Positions 1-5,773 are shown, counted from the stretch's first letter. The stretch is DNA of 6,955 nt from Melioribacteraceae bacterium (GCA_026987055.1 JALSNL010000423.1:1-6955); one strand, 5' to 3'. Notes: generated from the sequence alone by a model not told the origin. Program-made: numbers and translations.

Positions 1-15
1 TGGGGTTGTTTTCAT
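1..15 (-). CDS. First five codons of an unidentified gene leaving the window
   Basis: On the minus strand an ATG at 15-13 opens a frame reading M-K-T-T-P up to the left edge. A strong Shine-Dalgarno match, GGAGG (24-20), lies four bases upstream of it, a slightly short but workable spacing. The frame has no stop before the edge. Five residues say nothing about function. The gene would be separated from the trxB operon behind it by a terminator at 304-336, so it is probably its own transcription unit. The call rests on the ribosome binding site plus ATG only. Confidence 0.45.
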
Positions 16-31
16 TTTTCCTCCATTATAC

Positions 32-39
32 CAAAAATA
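32..39 (-). promoter_or_regulatory. Possible Bacteroidetes -7 element for the left-edge gene
   Basis: The minus strand reads TATTTTTG, an exact fit to TAnnTTTG, the -7 element of Bacteroidetes primary sigma factor promoters. It would start RNA near position 28, just ahead of the GGAGG at 24-20, giving a leader of roughly 13 bases. No TTTG or TTG is found 19-21 bases upstream, so the -33 half is missing. The motif occurs easily by chance in AT-rich DNA. Confidence 0.3.
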
Positions 40-130
40 ATAAATAATTTTTCTTCCGGTGATTATATTTATGTTTACAAACTAATTTTAAAAAGCACTT
101 CAATTATACTTAGTACTTTAATTATTAAAT

Positions 131-144
131 GTGATACAAATCAA
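131..144. promoter_or_regulatory. FNR/CRP-family-like palindrome
   Basis: GTGATACAAATCAA differs in one base from TTGAT-N4-ATCAA, the operator of FNR/DNR-type regulators of the CRP/FNR family. It lies about 120 bases upstream of the minus-strand ATG at 15, the only gene it could plausibly control in this window. An additional ATCACA at 149-154 mirrors the TGTGAT at 130-135, but with 13 bases between them, which does not suit CRP. Distance from the guessed start site is large and AT-rich DNA gives chance hits, so this is tentative. Confidence 0.28.
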
Positions 145-303
145 AATGATCACAATAAATAAATTTTCTATTAAACTCTAAGCTATAGAATTATATTAAA
201 ATTGCAACTTAAAATATAAATTTTTTTTAATTATTTAAATTAAAATAATTTAATATTGACATACTATTAATAAGCGGTATTTGTCCGCATAAGTTTAACA
301 ATA

Positions 304-336
304 TAAAAAACAAAACCCCGATTTATTATCGGGGTT
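304..336 (-). terminator. Intrinsic terminator of the trxB operon
   Basis: AACCCCGAT (314-322) and ATCGGGGTT (328-336) form a perfect nine-base-pair stem with a five-base loop. Read on the minus strand it is followed at once by TTTGTTTTTT (313-304), a classic U-tract. It lies 58 bases past the trxB stop codon and points the right way to end the minus-strand gene run. On the plus strand there is no U-tract after the stem, so it works in one direction. Confidence 0.92.
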
Positions 337-394
337 ATTAAGAACAAATTTAAGTTTTTGTTACGAATTAATAAGCTAATTTAAAATTGTAATT

Positions 395-1348
395 TTATAC
401 AATTTCTTTTTCTTCCAACCATCTTTGTGCATCCAATGCAGCCATACAACCTGTTCCTGCTGCAGTAATTGCTTGACGATATGTTTTATCGGCAACATCA
501 CCGGCAGCAAAAACACCTTCGATATTGGTATAAGTTGAACCCGGTTTTACAATTAGATAACCAGTTTCATCCATATCCAGTTGCCCTTTAAATACACCGG
601 TATTTGGCTTATGACCTATAGCAATAAAAATTCCATCTGCTTTTATTTCTTCGGTTGAACCGTCTTGCGTATTTTCTAAAATAGCTCCGGTTACTTTCTT
701 CATACCCATTGCACCTTCTTCACCAACAATTTCTTTTATAACACGATTTGTAGCAAATTTAATTTTGGGATTTTTCTTAGCTCTATCAATCATAATTTTA
801 GAGGCTCTAAATTCTTCTCTTCTATGAATTACAACTACCTCCGATGCAAAGTTTGTTAGATAAGTAGCTTCTTCTAATGCAGTATCTCCACCTCCAACAA
901 CTAAAACTTTTAAATCTTTATAGAAAAATCCATCGCAAGTTGCACATGCGGAAACCCCGTAACCCATAAATTTAGCTTCACTTTCCAATCCTAATAATTT
1001 TGCAGATGCCCCGGTAGAAATAATAACCGAATCTGCAGTATATGTATCTTCTTCTGCTTTTAGTACAAAAGGATGTTTTGAAAAATCCACCTCGGTAATT
1101 TCTTTAAATTCACATTTTGCGCCAAATTTACATGCTTGTTTACGCATTACATCCATTAATTCAGGACCTTGTATTCCATTTTCAAATCCGGGATAATTTT
1201 CCACTTCCGTTGTAATTGTTAATTGACCACCAGGTTGTAAACCTTCAAAAATAACAGGATTTAAGTTTGCTCTGGCTGTATAAATTGCAGCGGTTAAACC
1301 GGCAGGACCTGAACCTACAATAGCTACTTTTAAGTGATTATCTGACAT
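395..1348 (-). CDS. trxB: Thioredoxin reductase (NADPH, FAD)
   Basis: This is the flavoenzyme that passes electrons from NADPH through FAD and a redox disulfide to thioredoxin in the cytoplasm. Counting from the chosen start (317 residues, the usual length), the FAD dinucleotide fold VGSGPAG is at 11-17, the redox-active CATC at 135-138, the second Rossmann motif GGGDTA at 152-157, the NADPH-phosphate-binding HRRxxxR at 175-181, and the C-terminal FAD motif AAGDVAD at about 281-287. HRRxxxR predicts NADPH as donor. An in-frame ATG at 1360 would add MENK, but the GGAG inside those codons is itself an ideal ribosome binding site for the ATG at 1348, so the shorter form is preferred. It is the last gene of the minus-strand run, about 76 bp after queG, and is followed by a strong terminator. 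Nothing in it looks broken. Confidence 0.97.
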   Translation of the reverse strand: MSDNHLKVAIVGSGPAGLTAAIYTARANLNPVIFEGLQPGGQLTITTEVENYPGFENGIQGPELMDVMRKQACKFGAKCEFKEITEVDFSKHPFVLKAEEDTYTADSVIISTGASAKLLGLESEAKFMGYGVSACATCDGFFYKDLKVLVVGGGDTALEEATYLTNFASEVVVIHRREEFRASKIMIDRAKKNPKIKFATNRVIKEIVGEEGAMGMKKVTGAILENTQDGSTEEIKADGIFIAIGHKPNTGVFKGQLDMDETGYLIVKPGSTYTNIEGVFAAGDVADKTYRQAITAAGTGCMAALDAQRWLEEKEIV

Positions 1349-1354
1349 TTTATT

Positions 1355-1358
1355 CTCC
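1355..1358 (-). promoter_or_regulatory. Ribosome binding site that decides the trxB start
   Basis: GGAG on the minus strand lies six bases upstream of the ATG at 1348 and overlaps the alternative upstream ATG at 1360 (ATGGAGAATAAAATG). No comparable purine-rich site precedes the ATG at 1360, where the sequence is only A and T. This favours translation from 1348. Confidence 0.75.
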
Positions 1359-1424
1359 ATTTATAATATTATTTTTTATAATTTATTTATGTATGATTCA
1401 CTTTTATTAAAATAGTTTCAAATT

Positions 1425-2339
1425 CTATTTTAGCAAAAACTCCGCATTTCTTTTTAGTCCTTTTAGTTTTGTTCTTAAAATAGGACTTTCTTTAAACCTT
1501 GTTTTAAATTCCCTATTTTCCATTTTAATAACTTCGGAAAGTTTTAAAGTTTTATTTTCAATATTTAGGAAATCCAATATAGTAGTTTGTTTGGAAAATT
1601 TTTTATTCCACGGACAAACATCCTGACAAATATCACATCCGAAAATCCAATTATCAAATTTACCAATAAACTCATTTGAAATTTCATTTTTATTCTCAAT
1701 TGTCAAATAGGAGATACATTTATTGGCATCAACTACATAATCTTCTACAATTGCATTTGTAGGACAAGCATCTATACAAGCCGTGCACGAACCGCAAAAA
1801 TCAGTAATAGGTTTATCGTAATTTTCAAACTCCAAATTTGTTAAAACAGTTGCAATAAAAAACCAACTTCCTATTTTTTTTGAAATGACATTACTATGCT
1901 TACCTTGCCAACCTAAACCTGCTTTTATTGCCCAAGTTTTGTCCATTACCGGTCCGGTATCTACATAGGTTTTTACTTCCGTTCCAGGAATCTTTTTTAA
2001 GTATTTTTCCAATTCATCTAACTTTTCCCAAATTGTGTAATGATAATCTCTTCCCCAAGCATATCGTGAAACTTTTCCCAAATCACTTTCTTCTTCATAA
2101 GTTTCATTAACATAATAATTCATTCCCAATGAAATTATACTCGTAGTGTTTTCCAAAATATTTCTTACATTTTTTCGTTTGTCTATGTTACGCTCCATAT
2201 AAGACATACCGGCGTTATATTTATTTTCCAGCCAAGTTTTTAAATCGGCTACTTCTTTATCCAGTGTCTCGTATTTGGCAAAGCCGATTAAATCGAAACC
2301 AAGTTCCTTTGCTTTTTCTATAATTAGTTGTTTGTTCAT
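1425..2339 (-). CDS. queG: Epoxyqueuosine reductase
   Basis: QueG catalyses the last step of queuosine synthesis, reducing epoxyqueuosine to queuosine at wobble position 34 of GUN-anticodon tRNAs, using cobalamin and two [4Fe-4S] clusters. The 304-residue protein has the cobalamin-domain signature VDTGPVMDK (126-133), with Asp127 in the place of the family's proposed acid, followed by KAGLGWQGKH (139-148). A ferredoxin-like domain has CGSCTACIDACP (Cys182, 185, 188, 192) and CDICQDVCP (Cys235, 238, 242), plus the conserved KCISY Cys208. All cluster ligands are present. It is the short form lacking the longer C-terminal repeat region of E. coli QueG (about 380 residues). Translation starts at 2339 with AAGG eight bases upstream. 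It lies 45 bp after the Rieske gene, probably in the same operon. Cobalamin must be made or imported elsewhere. Confidence 0.95.
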   Translation of the reverse strand: MNKQLIIEKAKELGFDLIGFAKYETLDKEVADLKTWLENKYNAGMSYMERNIDKRKNVRNILENTTSIISLGMNYYVNETYEEESDLGKVSRYAWGRDYHYTIWEKLDELEKYLKKIPGTEVKTYVDTGPVMDKTWAIKAGLGWQGKHSNVISKKIGSWFFIATVLTNLEFENYDKPITDFCGSCTACIDACPTNAIVEDYVVDANKCISYLTIENKNEISNEFIGKFDNWIFGCDICQDVCPWNKKFSKQTTILDFLNIENKTLKLSEVIKMENREFKTRFKESPILRTKLKGLKRNAEFLLK

Positions 2340-2384
2340 TGGGAATACCTTAAACGAGAAAGTTAAAACTTAGCAAAGTAACGT

Positions 2385-2717
2385 TTACCAATTTAATTCT
2401 TTAGGAATTACTTGAACATAAATATCATCTTTTTCAATTTTTACAGGATATGATTTTAATCCTCTGCTACCTCCAAGAAGATTTCCGGTAGCAATTTCAA
2501 ATGTCCATCCGTGAAGCGGACATGTTACACATCCGTTTTCTACAAATCCTTCGTGCATAATATTTGCTTGCTTATGCGGACAAACATTATTTACAGCATA
2601 AATTTTTCCATCTATTTTAAATAAAGCAATATCGATATCATTAACTAAAAATCTTTCACCTTGTGATTCTTTTAATTCCGCAATGTTACACACTTTAAAA
2701 TAATTATTTTCCGGCAT
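2385..2717 (-). CDS. Rieske-type [2Fe-2S] ferredoxin
   Basis: A 110-residue soluble protein consisting of one Rieske domain. The cluster ligands are visible as CPHK (Cys46, His48) and CPLHGW (Cys66, His69), the Cys-x-His / Cys-x2-His pattern, with the usual glycine-rich turn after the second motif. There is no signal peptide or membrane anchor, so it resembles the small ferredoxins of aromatic dioxygenases (BphF type) and NirD rather than cytochrome bc1 Rieske proteins. No oxygenase or nitrite reductase gene is in the window, so its partner is unknown. Its ATG directly follows the TAG of the upstream hydrolase (TAGATG), with a strong AAGGAG six bases ahead lying inside that gene, so the two are very likely translated together. 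Electron carrier is as far as the function can be called. Confidence 0.9.
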   Translation of the reverse strand: MPENNYFKVCNIAELKESQGERFLVNDIDIALFKIDGKIYAVNNVCPHKQANIMHEGFVENGCVTCPLHGWTFEIATGNLLGGSRGLKSYPVKIEKDDIYVQVIPKELNW

Positions 2718-3563
2718 CTACAACTCCTTAAAACTTTCTTTTACCGCAAATCCTTTTTCTGTACTTTTAACGGTTGCACAAACATTTACCGGATCGTGTT
2801 CAAAAATTAATTTCCAGTTTTCAGTTTCGGCTAATCTTAAATACATTTTCTTTTCTTCAATACTTATAAGTGGATTTATATCATATCCCATAATATAAGG
2901 CAACGGAACATGAGCCATTGTTGGAATTAAATCGGCACAATATAATAAAGTGTTTGAGCTATCTGCTATTTTTATAATTTGATGTCCGAATGTATGACCG
3001 CCGGTTGGAATCAATGTTATTTCATCATCAAATTGTTTTTCGCCGTGCACAAAATTTATCATTCCTTCGTTATACAAAGGAACAAAAGTCGATTTTATAA
3101 AACTGCCTTTATCTTTATCCGAAGGCTCGCTAGCCCACTTATATTGATCTTTTTGAATATGAAATTTAGCATTGGTAAAAACCGGCATTATTTTACCGTT
3201 TTCATTCCTTACAGCTCCACCAACATGATCGAAATGAAGATGTGTTAAAATAACATCGGTAATTTCTTCGGGCTGAATATTCTTTTCGGCGAGAGCTTGC
3301 ACCAAAGCATTGTCCGGTTGTTGAATGTCGTAAATCTTTTTTGATTTTTCATCCCAATTATTTCCCATACCGGTATCAATTAAAATTTTTTTACTACTAG
3401 ATTCAAGAAGCAAACATCTTGCCCCAAGTTTTATTCTGTTTTTTTCGTCTGCCGGAGTTGATTTATTCCAAAGCGGTTTGGGAATTATTCCAAACATTGC
3501 TCCTCCGTCCAATCCGAATGTTCCCGTTTCTATGGTTGAAATTTTATATTTTCCAATTATCAT
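2718..3563 (-). CDS. MBL-fold metallohydrolase, possibly lactonase-like
   Basis: A 281-residue metallo-beta-lactamase-fold hydrolase with a complete two-metal site: THLHFDH (His108, His110, Asp112, His113), His190 in GGHTFGHQ, Asp211 in CADL, and His256 in FEHDP. The N-terminal GGAMFGIIPK (20-29) and the GGHTFGHQ form resemble the AHL-lactonase-like branch of the superfamily, but the substrate cannot be read from sequence, and other small esters or lactones are equally possible. There is no signal peptide, so it is probably cytoplasmic. It starts at 3563 with AAAGGA (3581-3576) about 12 bases upstream, a rather long spacing. It is the first gene of the minus-strand operon and runs directly into the Rieske gene with no gap. 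Function as a metal-dependent hydrolase is secure; the specific role is not. Confidence 0.9.
   Translation of the reverse strand: MIIGKYKISTIETGTFGLDGGAMFGIIPKPLWNKSTPADEKNRIKLGARCLLLESSSKKILIDTGMGNNWDEKSKKIYDIQQPDNALVQALAEKNIQPEEITDVILTHLHFDHVGGAVRNENGKIMPVFTNAKFHIQKDQYKWASEPSDKDKGSFIKSTFVPLYNEGMINFVHGEKQFDDEITLIPTGGHTFGHQIIKIADSSNTLLYCADLIPTMAHVPLPYIMGYDINPLISIEEKKMYLRLAETENWKLIFEHDPVNVCATVKSTEKGFAVKESFKEL
2724..2729 (-). promoter_or_regulatory. Ribosome binding site inside the upstream gene, for the Rieske gene
   Basis: AAGGAG on the minus strand encodes the Lys-Glu near the C-terminus of the MBL-fold protein. It is also a near-perfect Shine-Dalgarno sequence six bases before the Rieske ATG at 2717. 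The stop codon TAG fills the last half of the spacer. This arrangement supports translational coupling of the two genes. Confidence 0.85.
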
Positions 3564-3636
3564 TTTTAAAATTATTCCTTTAGCATCTGTTTTTAAAATA
3601 TTCTCTTAAGAATAATACTACAATTAATTCTTATTG

Positions 3637-3667
3637 TAAATCTAAAAGTATTTTTCTATTAAGCAGA
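3637..3667 (-). promoter_or_regulatory. Possible promoter of the MBL-Rieske-queG-trxB run
   Basis: On the minus strand TCTG (3667-3664) is followed, after 19 bases, by TAGATTTA (3644-3637). These match the Bacteroidetes -33 TTTG in three of four bases and the -7 TAnnTTTG in all but the last defined base, at the correct spacing. Transcription would start near 3631, giving a leader of about 68 bases to the ATG at 3563. Both halves are imperfect, so this is the best candidate rather than a firm call. Confidence 0.35.
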
Positions 3668-3676
3668 ATTAAATAT

Positions 3677-3707
3677 TTTGAGCAGGGCTGTTGTTTGTTT
3701 ATATTTG
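3677..3707 (+). promoter_or_regulatory. Bacteroidetes-type promoter of rlmN
   Basis: TTTG (3677-3680), a 19-base spacer and TATATTTG (3700-3707) fit the Bacteroidetes primary sigma consensus TTTG-N19-21-TAnnTTTG exactly. In this promoter class RNA starts a few bases after the final G, so the start would fall at about 3711-3714, at or just before the rlmN ATG at 3714. The message would have essentially no 5' leader. The match also supports placing the organism in or near Bacteroidota. Confidence 0.85.
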
Positions 3708-3713
3708 CACCTT

Positions 3714-4778
3714 ATGAAAACAATAACAAATAAAATAAATCTAAAAAATTTTTCGCTTGCAGAACTTCAAGATTACATGCTTGAAATTGGAGAATCTGCA
3801 TTTAGAGGGAAACAAATATTTAATTGGATGTATAATAATTTTGCATCCACTTTTGATGAAATGAATAACATTCCAATTAAACTTAGAGAAAAATTAAATG
3901 AAATTGCAACTATAAATTCATTAGAACTTGTTTCTAAACAATCATCAAATTCTACTAAAACAGAAAAGTACCTTTTTGCAACACGGGAAGGACATAAAAT
4001 AGAATCGGTTATAATTCCCGAACATGAAAGACGAACACTTTGCATATCCACACAAGTCGGTTGTCCGCTTGATTGTAAATTTTGTGCAACCGGTTTAATG
4101 GGTTTTACAAGAAATTTAACAGTGGGAGAAATTATTGACCAATATCTTTTAACTTCAAAATTTATTGAACCCGCAACAATAACCAATATTGTTTATATGG
4201 GAATGGGTGAACCTTTATTAAATTTTGATGCAACGTTGAAATCACTAAATATTTTACTTAACGATTTGGGCAATAAAATCGGAAGAAATAGAATTACAGT
4301 TTCTACTTCCGGCATTCCGCAAAAAATTATAGAGCTTGCCGATAGCGGTTTGCGTGTTAAATTGGCACTTTCTCTTCATTCTTGTTTTGATGATGTACGA
4401 AACAAAATTATGCCAATCAATATTAAATATAATTTGGAAGAAAATATTGAGGCATTAAAATATTATGCTAAAAAGACCAAAACAAAAATTATGTTTGAAT
4501 ATATAATGTTGAAAGATATAAATGACCGAAAGGAAGATTTACGTGCACTTGTAAAACTGTGCAGTACAATTCCCTCAAAAGTTAATTTAATTCCTTTTAA
4601 CAGTATTTCTCACATGGTAAGCGGCGGACTTTCTGCAGAACTTGAACCTACACCAAGAGAAAAAATAAATGAATTTGCCGAACAAATTATGAAGAAAAAC
4701 ATTTTTGTAATGTTACGCAACACCCAAGGTGATGATATTGCCGCTGCCTGTGGTCAGTTAGCAGTAAAACAAAAGTAA
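3714..4778 (+). CDS. rlmN: Dual-specificity 23S rRNA/tRNA adenine-C2 methyltransferase
   Basis: RlmN is a radical SAM enzyme that adds a methyl group to C2 of A2503 in 23S rRNA and, in E. coli, of A37 in some tRNAs. The 354-residue protein carries the radical SAM cluster motif CPLDCKFC (Cys117, 121, 124), the SAM-binding GMGEP (163-167), and both mechanistic cysteines: Cys110 (counterpart of E. coli Cys118) and Cys346 in AAACGQL (counterpart of Cys355). The frame stays open back to a TTG at 3678, but that codon lies within the -33 promoter box, upstream of the predicted RNA start, so the ATG at 3714 is chosen. No ribosome binding site precedes it; translation is probably leaderless. It is divergent from the MBL operon and is followed after 123 bp by a second RNA methyltransferase gene. 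An erythromycin-resistance Cfr enzyme is much less likely given the overall RlmN-type N-terminus and context. Confidence 0.96.
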   Translation: MKTITNKINLKNFSLAELQDYMLEIGESAFRGKQIFNWMYNNFASTFDEMNNIPIKLREKLNEIATINSLELVSKQSSNSTKTEKYLFATREGHKIESVIIPEHERRTLCISTQVGCPLDCKFCATGLMGFTRNLTVGEIIDQYLLTSKFIEPATITNIVYMGMGEPLLNFDATLKSLNILLNDLGNKIGRNRITVSTSGIPQKIIELADSGLRVKLALSLHSCFDDVRNKIMPINIKYNLEENIEALKYYAKKTKTKIMFEYIMLKDINDRKEDLRALVKLCSTIPSKVNLIPFNSISHMVSGGLSAELEPTPREKINEFAEQIMKKNIFVMLRNTQGDDIAAACGQLAVKQK

Positions 4779-4845
4779 AGTTGTTAAAAGAACCTTGAAT
4801 GGTTAGTTTAAAGACAGACAAGGGAATGATTATTTTATTAGTAGC

Positions 4846-4864
4846 CGCTGGCTTTATGCCGGCG
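4846..4864 (+). repeat. GC-rich hairpin between rlmN and the trmH-like gene
   Basis: CGCTGGC (4846-4852) and GCCGGCG (4858-4864) form a seven-base-pair stem (one G-T pair) with a TTTAT loop. It is markedly GC-rich for this spacer. No U-tract follows in either direction, so it is not a standard intrinsic terminator. It may protect the rlmN 3' end or be a copy of a short REP-like repeat. From memory, sequences giving the spurious translation AAGFMPAFK recur between genes in related genomes; this was not checked. Confidence 0.5.
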
Positions 4865-4901
4865 TTCAAGTACTTTATGTAAATCTAAAAAAAATTGACA
4901 G

Positions 4902-5435
4902 ATGAAAAAACTAACCCACGCAGAAATTTCAGAAAATAGAATTACAGTTAATACAATTAACAAAGCAAAAAAAATGCCCGTTGTTGTTGTACTTAACAGT
5001 ATAAGAAGCAGTTATAATGTTGGTTCTATATTTAGAACCTCCGATGGAGCAATGATTGAAAAATTGTATCTCTGTGGTTACACGCCTCATCCGCCTAAAA
5101 AAGAAGTACTAAAAACTGCACTCGGCTCTCAAGACAGCGTTAGTTGGGAATTTGTTGAAGATGCAGTCTCGGCTGTAAAAAAATTAAAGGAAAAAGGCTA
5201 CACAATTTGTGCACTTGAACAAACCGACGATAATATTCCTTATTACAATTTATCCAAAAAAGATTTACCGATATGTTTGATTGTAGGGAATGAAATTACA
5301 GGCGTTACTCAAGAGTTAATAGATCTTTGCGATGTTTCCATTGAAATTCCGCAATTCGGTATTAAACAATCACTAAACGTTGCTGTTGCTTATGGAATTG
5401 CTGTTTTTGAATTAAGAAAAATTTATGAAACGTGA
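4902..5435 (+). CDS. TrmH-family (SPOUT) RNA 2'-O-methyltransferase
   Basis: A 177-residue SPOUT-class enzyme that methylates a ribose 2'-OH in RNA using SAM bound in a trefoil knot. The three family motifs are in order: NVGSIFR (39-45, with the catalytic Arg45), IVGNEITGV (127-135) and IPQFGIKQSLNVAVAYG (149-165, the knot and SAM site). These enzymes work as dimers. The length covers the catalytic domain with only a short N-terminal extension and no substrate-binding domain, so the target (tRNA position 18, wobble 34, or rRNA) cannot be told; it is close in size to TrmL-like proteins. The start at 4902 has no clear ribosome binding site upstream, and no good promoter is seen in the 123-bp spacer, so it may be carried on the rlmN transcript. 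No terminator is obvious after its stop. Confidence 0.9.
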   Translation: MKKLTHAEISENRITVNTINKAKKMPVVVVLNSIRSSYNVGSIFRTSDGAMIEKLYLCGYTPHPPKKEVLKTALGSQDSVSWEFVEDAVSAVKKLKEKGYTICALEQTDDNIPYYNLSKKDLPICLIVGNEITGVTQELIDLCDVSIEIPQFGIKQSLNVAVAYGIAVFELRKIYET

Positions 5436-5540
5436 AAAATAGTTGTTTATATGAATGAATGAATAGCTGATTGTTAATGATTATCTATCCTATTAAATCC
5501 ACTTATCAAACAAGGTGTGATATCTTTAGAAATTATTTTT
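5436..5540. other. Intergenic DNA after the trmH-like gene
   Basis: This part of the 511-bp gap between two convergent genes holds no gene. The only visible pattern is a short tandem AATG run (5451-5464). No intrinsic terminator for the plus-strand genes is seen. Confidence 0.6.
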
Positions 5541-5594
5541 TTTGTGTCGAATGCTTTACAAAACTTCTATTGCTTTAAGAAATGTGAACTTGTT
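5541..5594 (+). repeat. Repeat B, copy 1 (54 bp)
   Basis: This segment, beginning TTTGTGTCGAATGCTTTAC and ending GTGAACTTGTT, aligns without gaps to 5720-5773, with 43 of 54 bases identical by hand count. Its interior matches the 31-nt hairpin of copy 2, but only nine Watson-Crick and two G-T pairs of the 15 remain. It looks like a decayed or more divergent member of the same element. Confidence 0.75.
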
Positions 5595-5612
5595 GTATAT
5601 AAAATAATTTTC

Positions 5613-5667
5613 AAAAAACCTCCGAAGTTTTTAATGTTTGTGAAATACCTAAGTCTTAATTTTTGTC
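5613..5667 (+). repeat. Repeat A, copy 1 (55 bp)
   Basis: This segment starts with AAAAAACCTCCGAAG and ends in TTTTTGTC. It matches 5877-5930 in 51 of 55 aligned columns, with a single one-base gap. It includes one copy of the 15-mer AAACCTCCGAAGTTT at 5616-5630. The two copies are 264 bp apart in the same orientation. There is no open frame. Confidence 0.88.
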
Positions 5668-5698
5668 AAATACTTACTGAATAAAAAAAACATCACTT

Positions 5699-5713
5699 AA
5701 ACTTCGGAGGTTT
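5699..5713 (-). repeat. Inverted copy of the repeat A 15-mer
   Basis: AAACTTCGGAGGTTT is the exact reverse complement of AAACCTCCGAAGTTT found at 5616-5630 and again at 5880-5894. It can pair with either neighbour, giving a 15-base-pair stem with a 68-base loop to the left or a 166-base loop to the right. No U-tract follows, so neither stem looks like a terminator. Confidence 0.85.
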
Positions 5714-5719
5714 CTTAAG

Positions 5720-5773
5720 TTTGTGCCAAATGCTTTCCAAAGTTCCTATCTCTTCAAGAGATATGAACTTGTT
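5720..5773 (+). repeat. Repeat B, copy 2 (54 bp), with a 31-nt hairpin
   Basis: Second copy of the 54-bp unit at 5541-5594. Positions 5740-5770 form an almost perfect palindrome: AAGTTC and TATCTCTT pair with AAGAGATA and GAACTT around a single central base, with 14 of 15 positions paired and one C-T mismatch. The 12-mer AGATATGAACTT at 5759-5770 is repeated at 5786-5797. No U-tract follows on either strand. Confidence 0.8.

Larger units (their letters stand above)
16..303. other. AT-rich intergenic region without a gene
   Basis: No convincing open frame with a ribosome binding site lies here apart from the gene start at 15. The stretch at about 180-255 is almost pure A/T with imperfect palindromic runs. 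A four-base-pair GCGG/CCGC stem (274-277 with 285-288) is the only GC-rich structure before the terminator. An FNR-like palindrome at 131-144 is listed separately. The region holds the 5' control sequences of the left-edge gene and the 3' end of the trxB operon transcript. Confidence 0.7.

Noticed and set aside
130..154. CRP site TGTGA...TCACA
   Set aside because: The half sites are 15 bases apart instead of six.
256..261. TTGACA as a sigma70-like -35 box
   Set aside because: No acceptable -10 box at 16-18 bp on that strand, no plus-strand gene follows, and this lineage uses a different promoter consensus.
1419..1427. TAGAATTTG on the minus strand as a trxB promoter
   Set aside because: Three rather than two bases separate TA from TTTG and no -33 box is found.
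1928..2110. Plus-strand open frame of 60 codons
   Set aside because: Antisense to conserved parts of queG; no ribosome binding site of note and no recognisable protein features.
2374..2381. TTACTTTG on the minus strand as a separate queG promoter
   Set aside because: One mismatch in the invariant TA and no -33 element at 19-21 bp upstream.
2979..3248. Plus-strand open frame of 89 codons
   Set aside because: Antisense to the metal-site region of the MBL-fold gene; no independent support.
3678..3713. TTG-initiated 12-codon N-terminal extension of rlmN
   Set aside because: It overlaps the -33 and -7 promoter boxes and precedes the predicted RNA start; RlmN length and N-terminus fit the ATG at 3714.
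3773..4186. Minus-strand 137-codon open frame
   Set aside because: Lies wholly antisense to the motif-rich rlmN coding region and its translation resembles nothing recognisable.
4687..4869. Minus-strand 60-codon open frame (begins MNAGIKPAAT)
   Set aside because: Mostly antisense to the rlmN 3' end; its start derives from the intergenic hairpin and looks like a spurious translation of a repeat.
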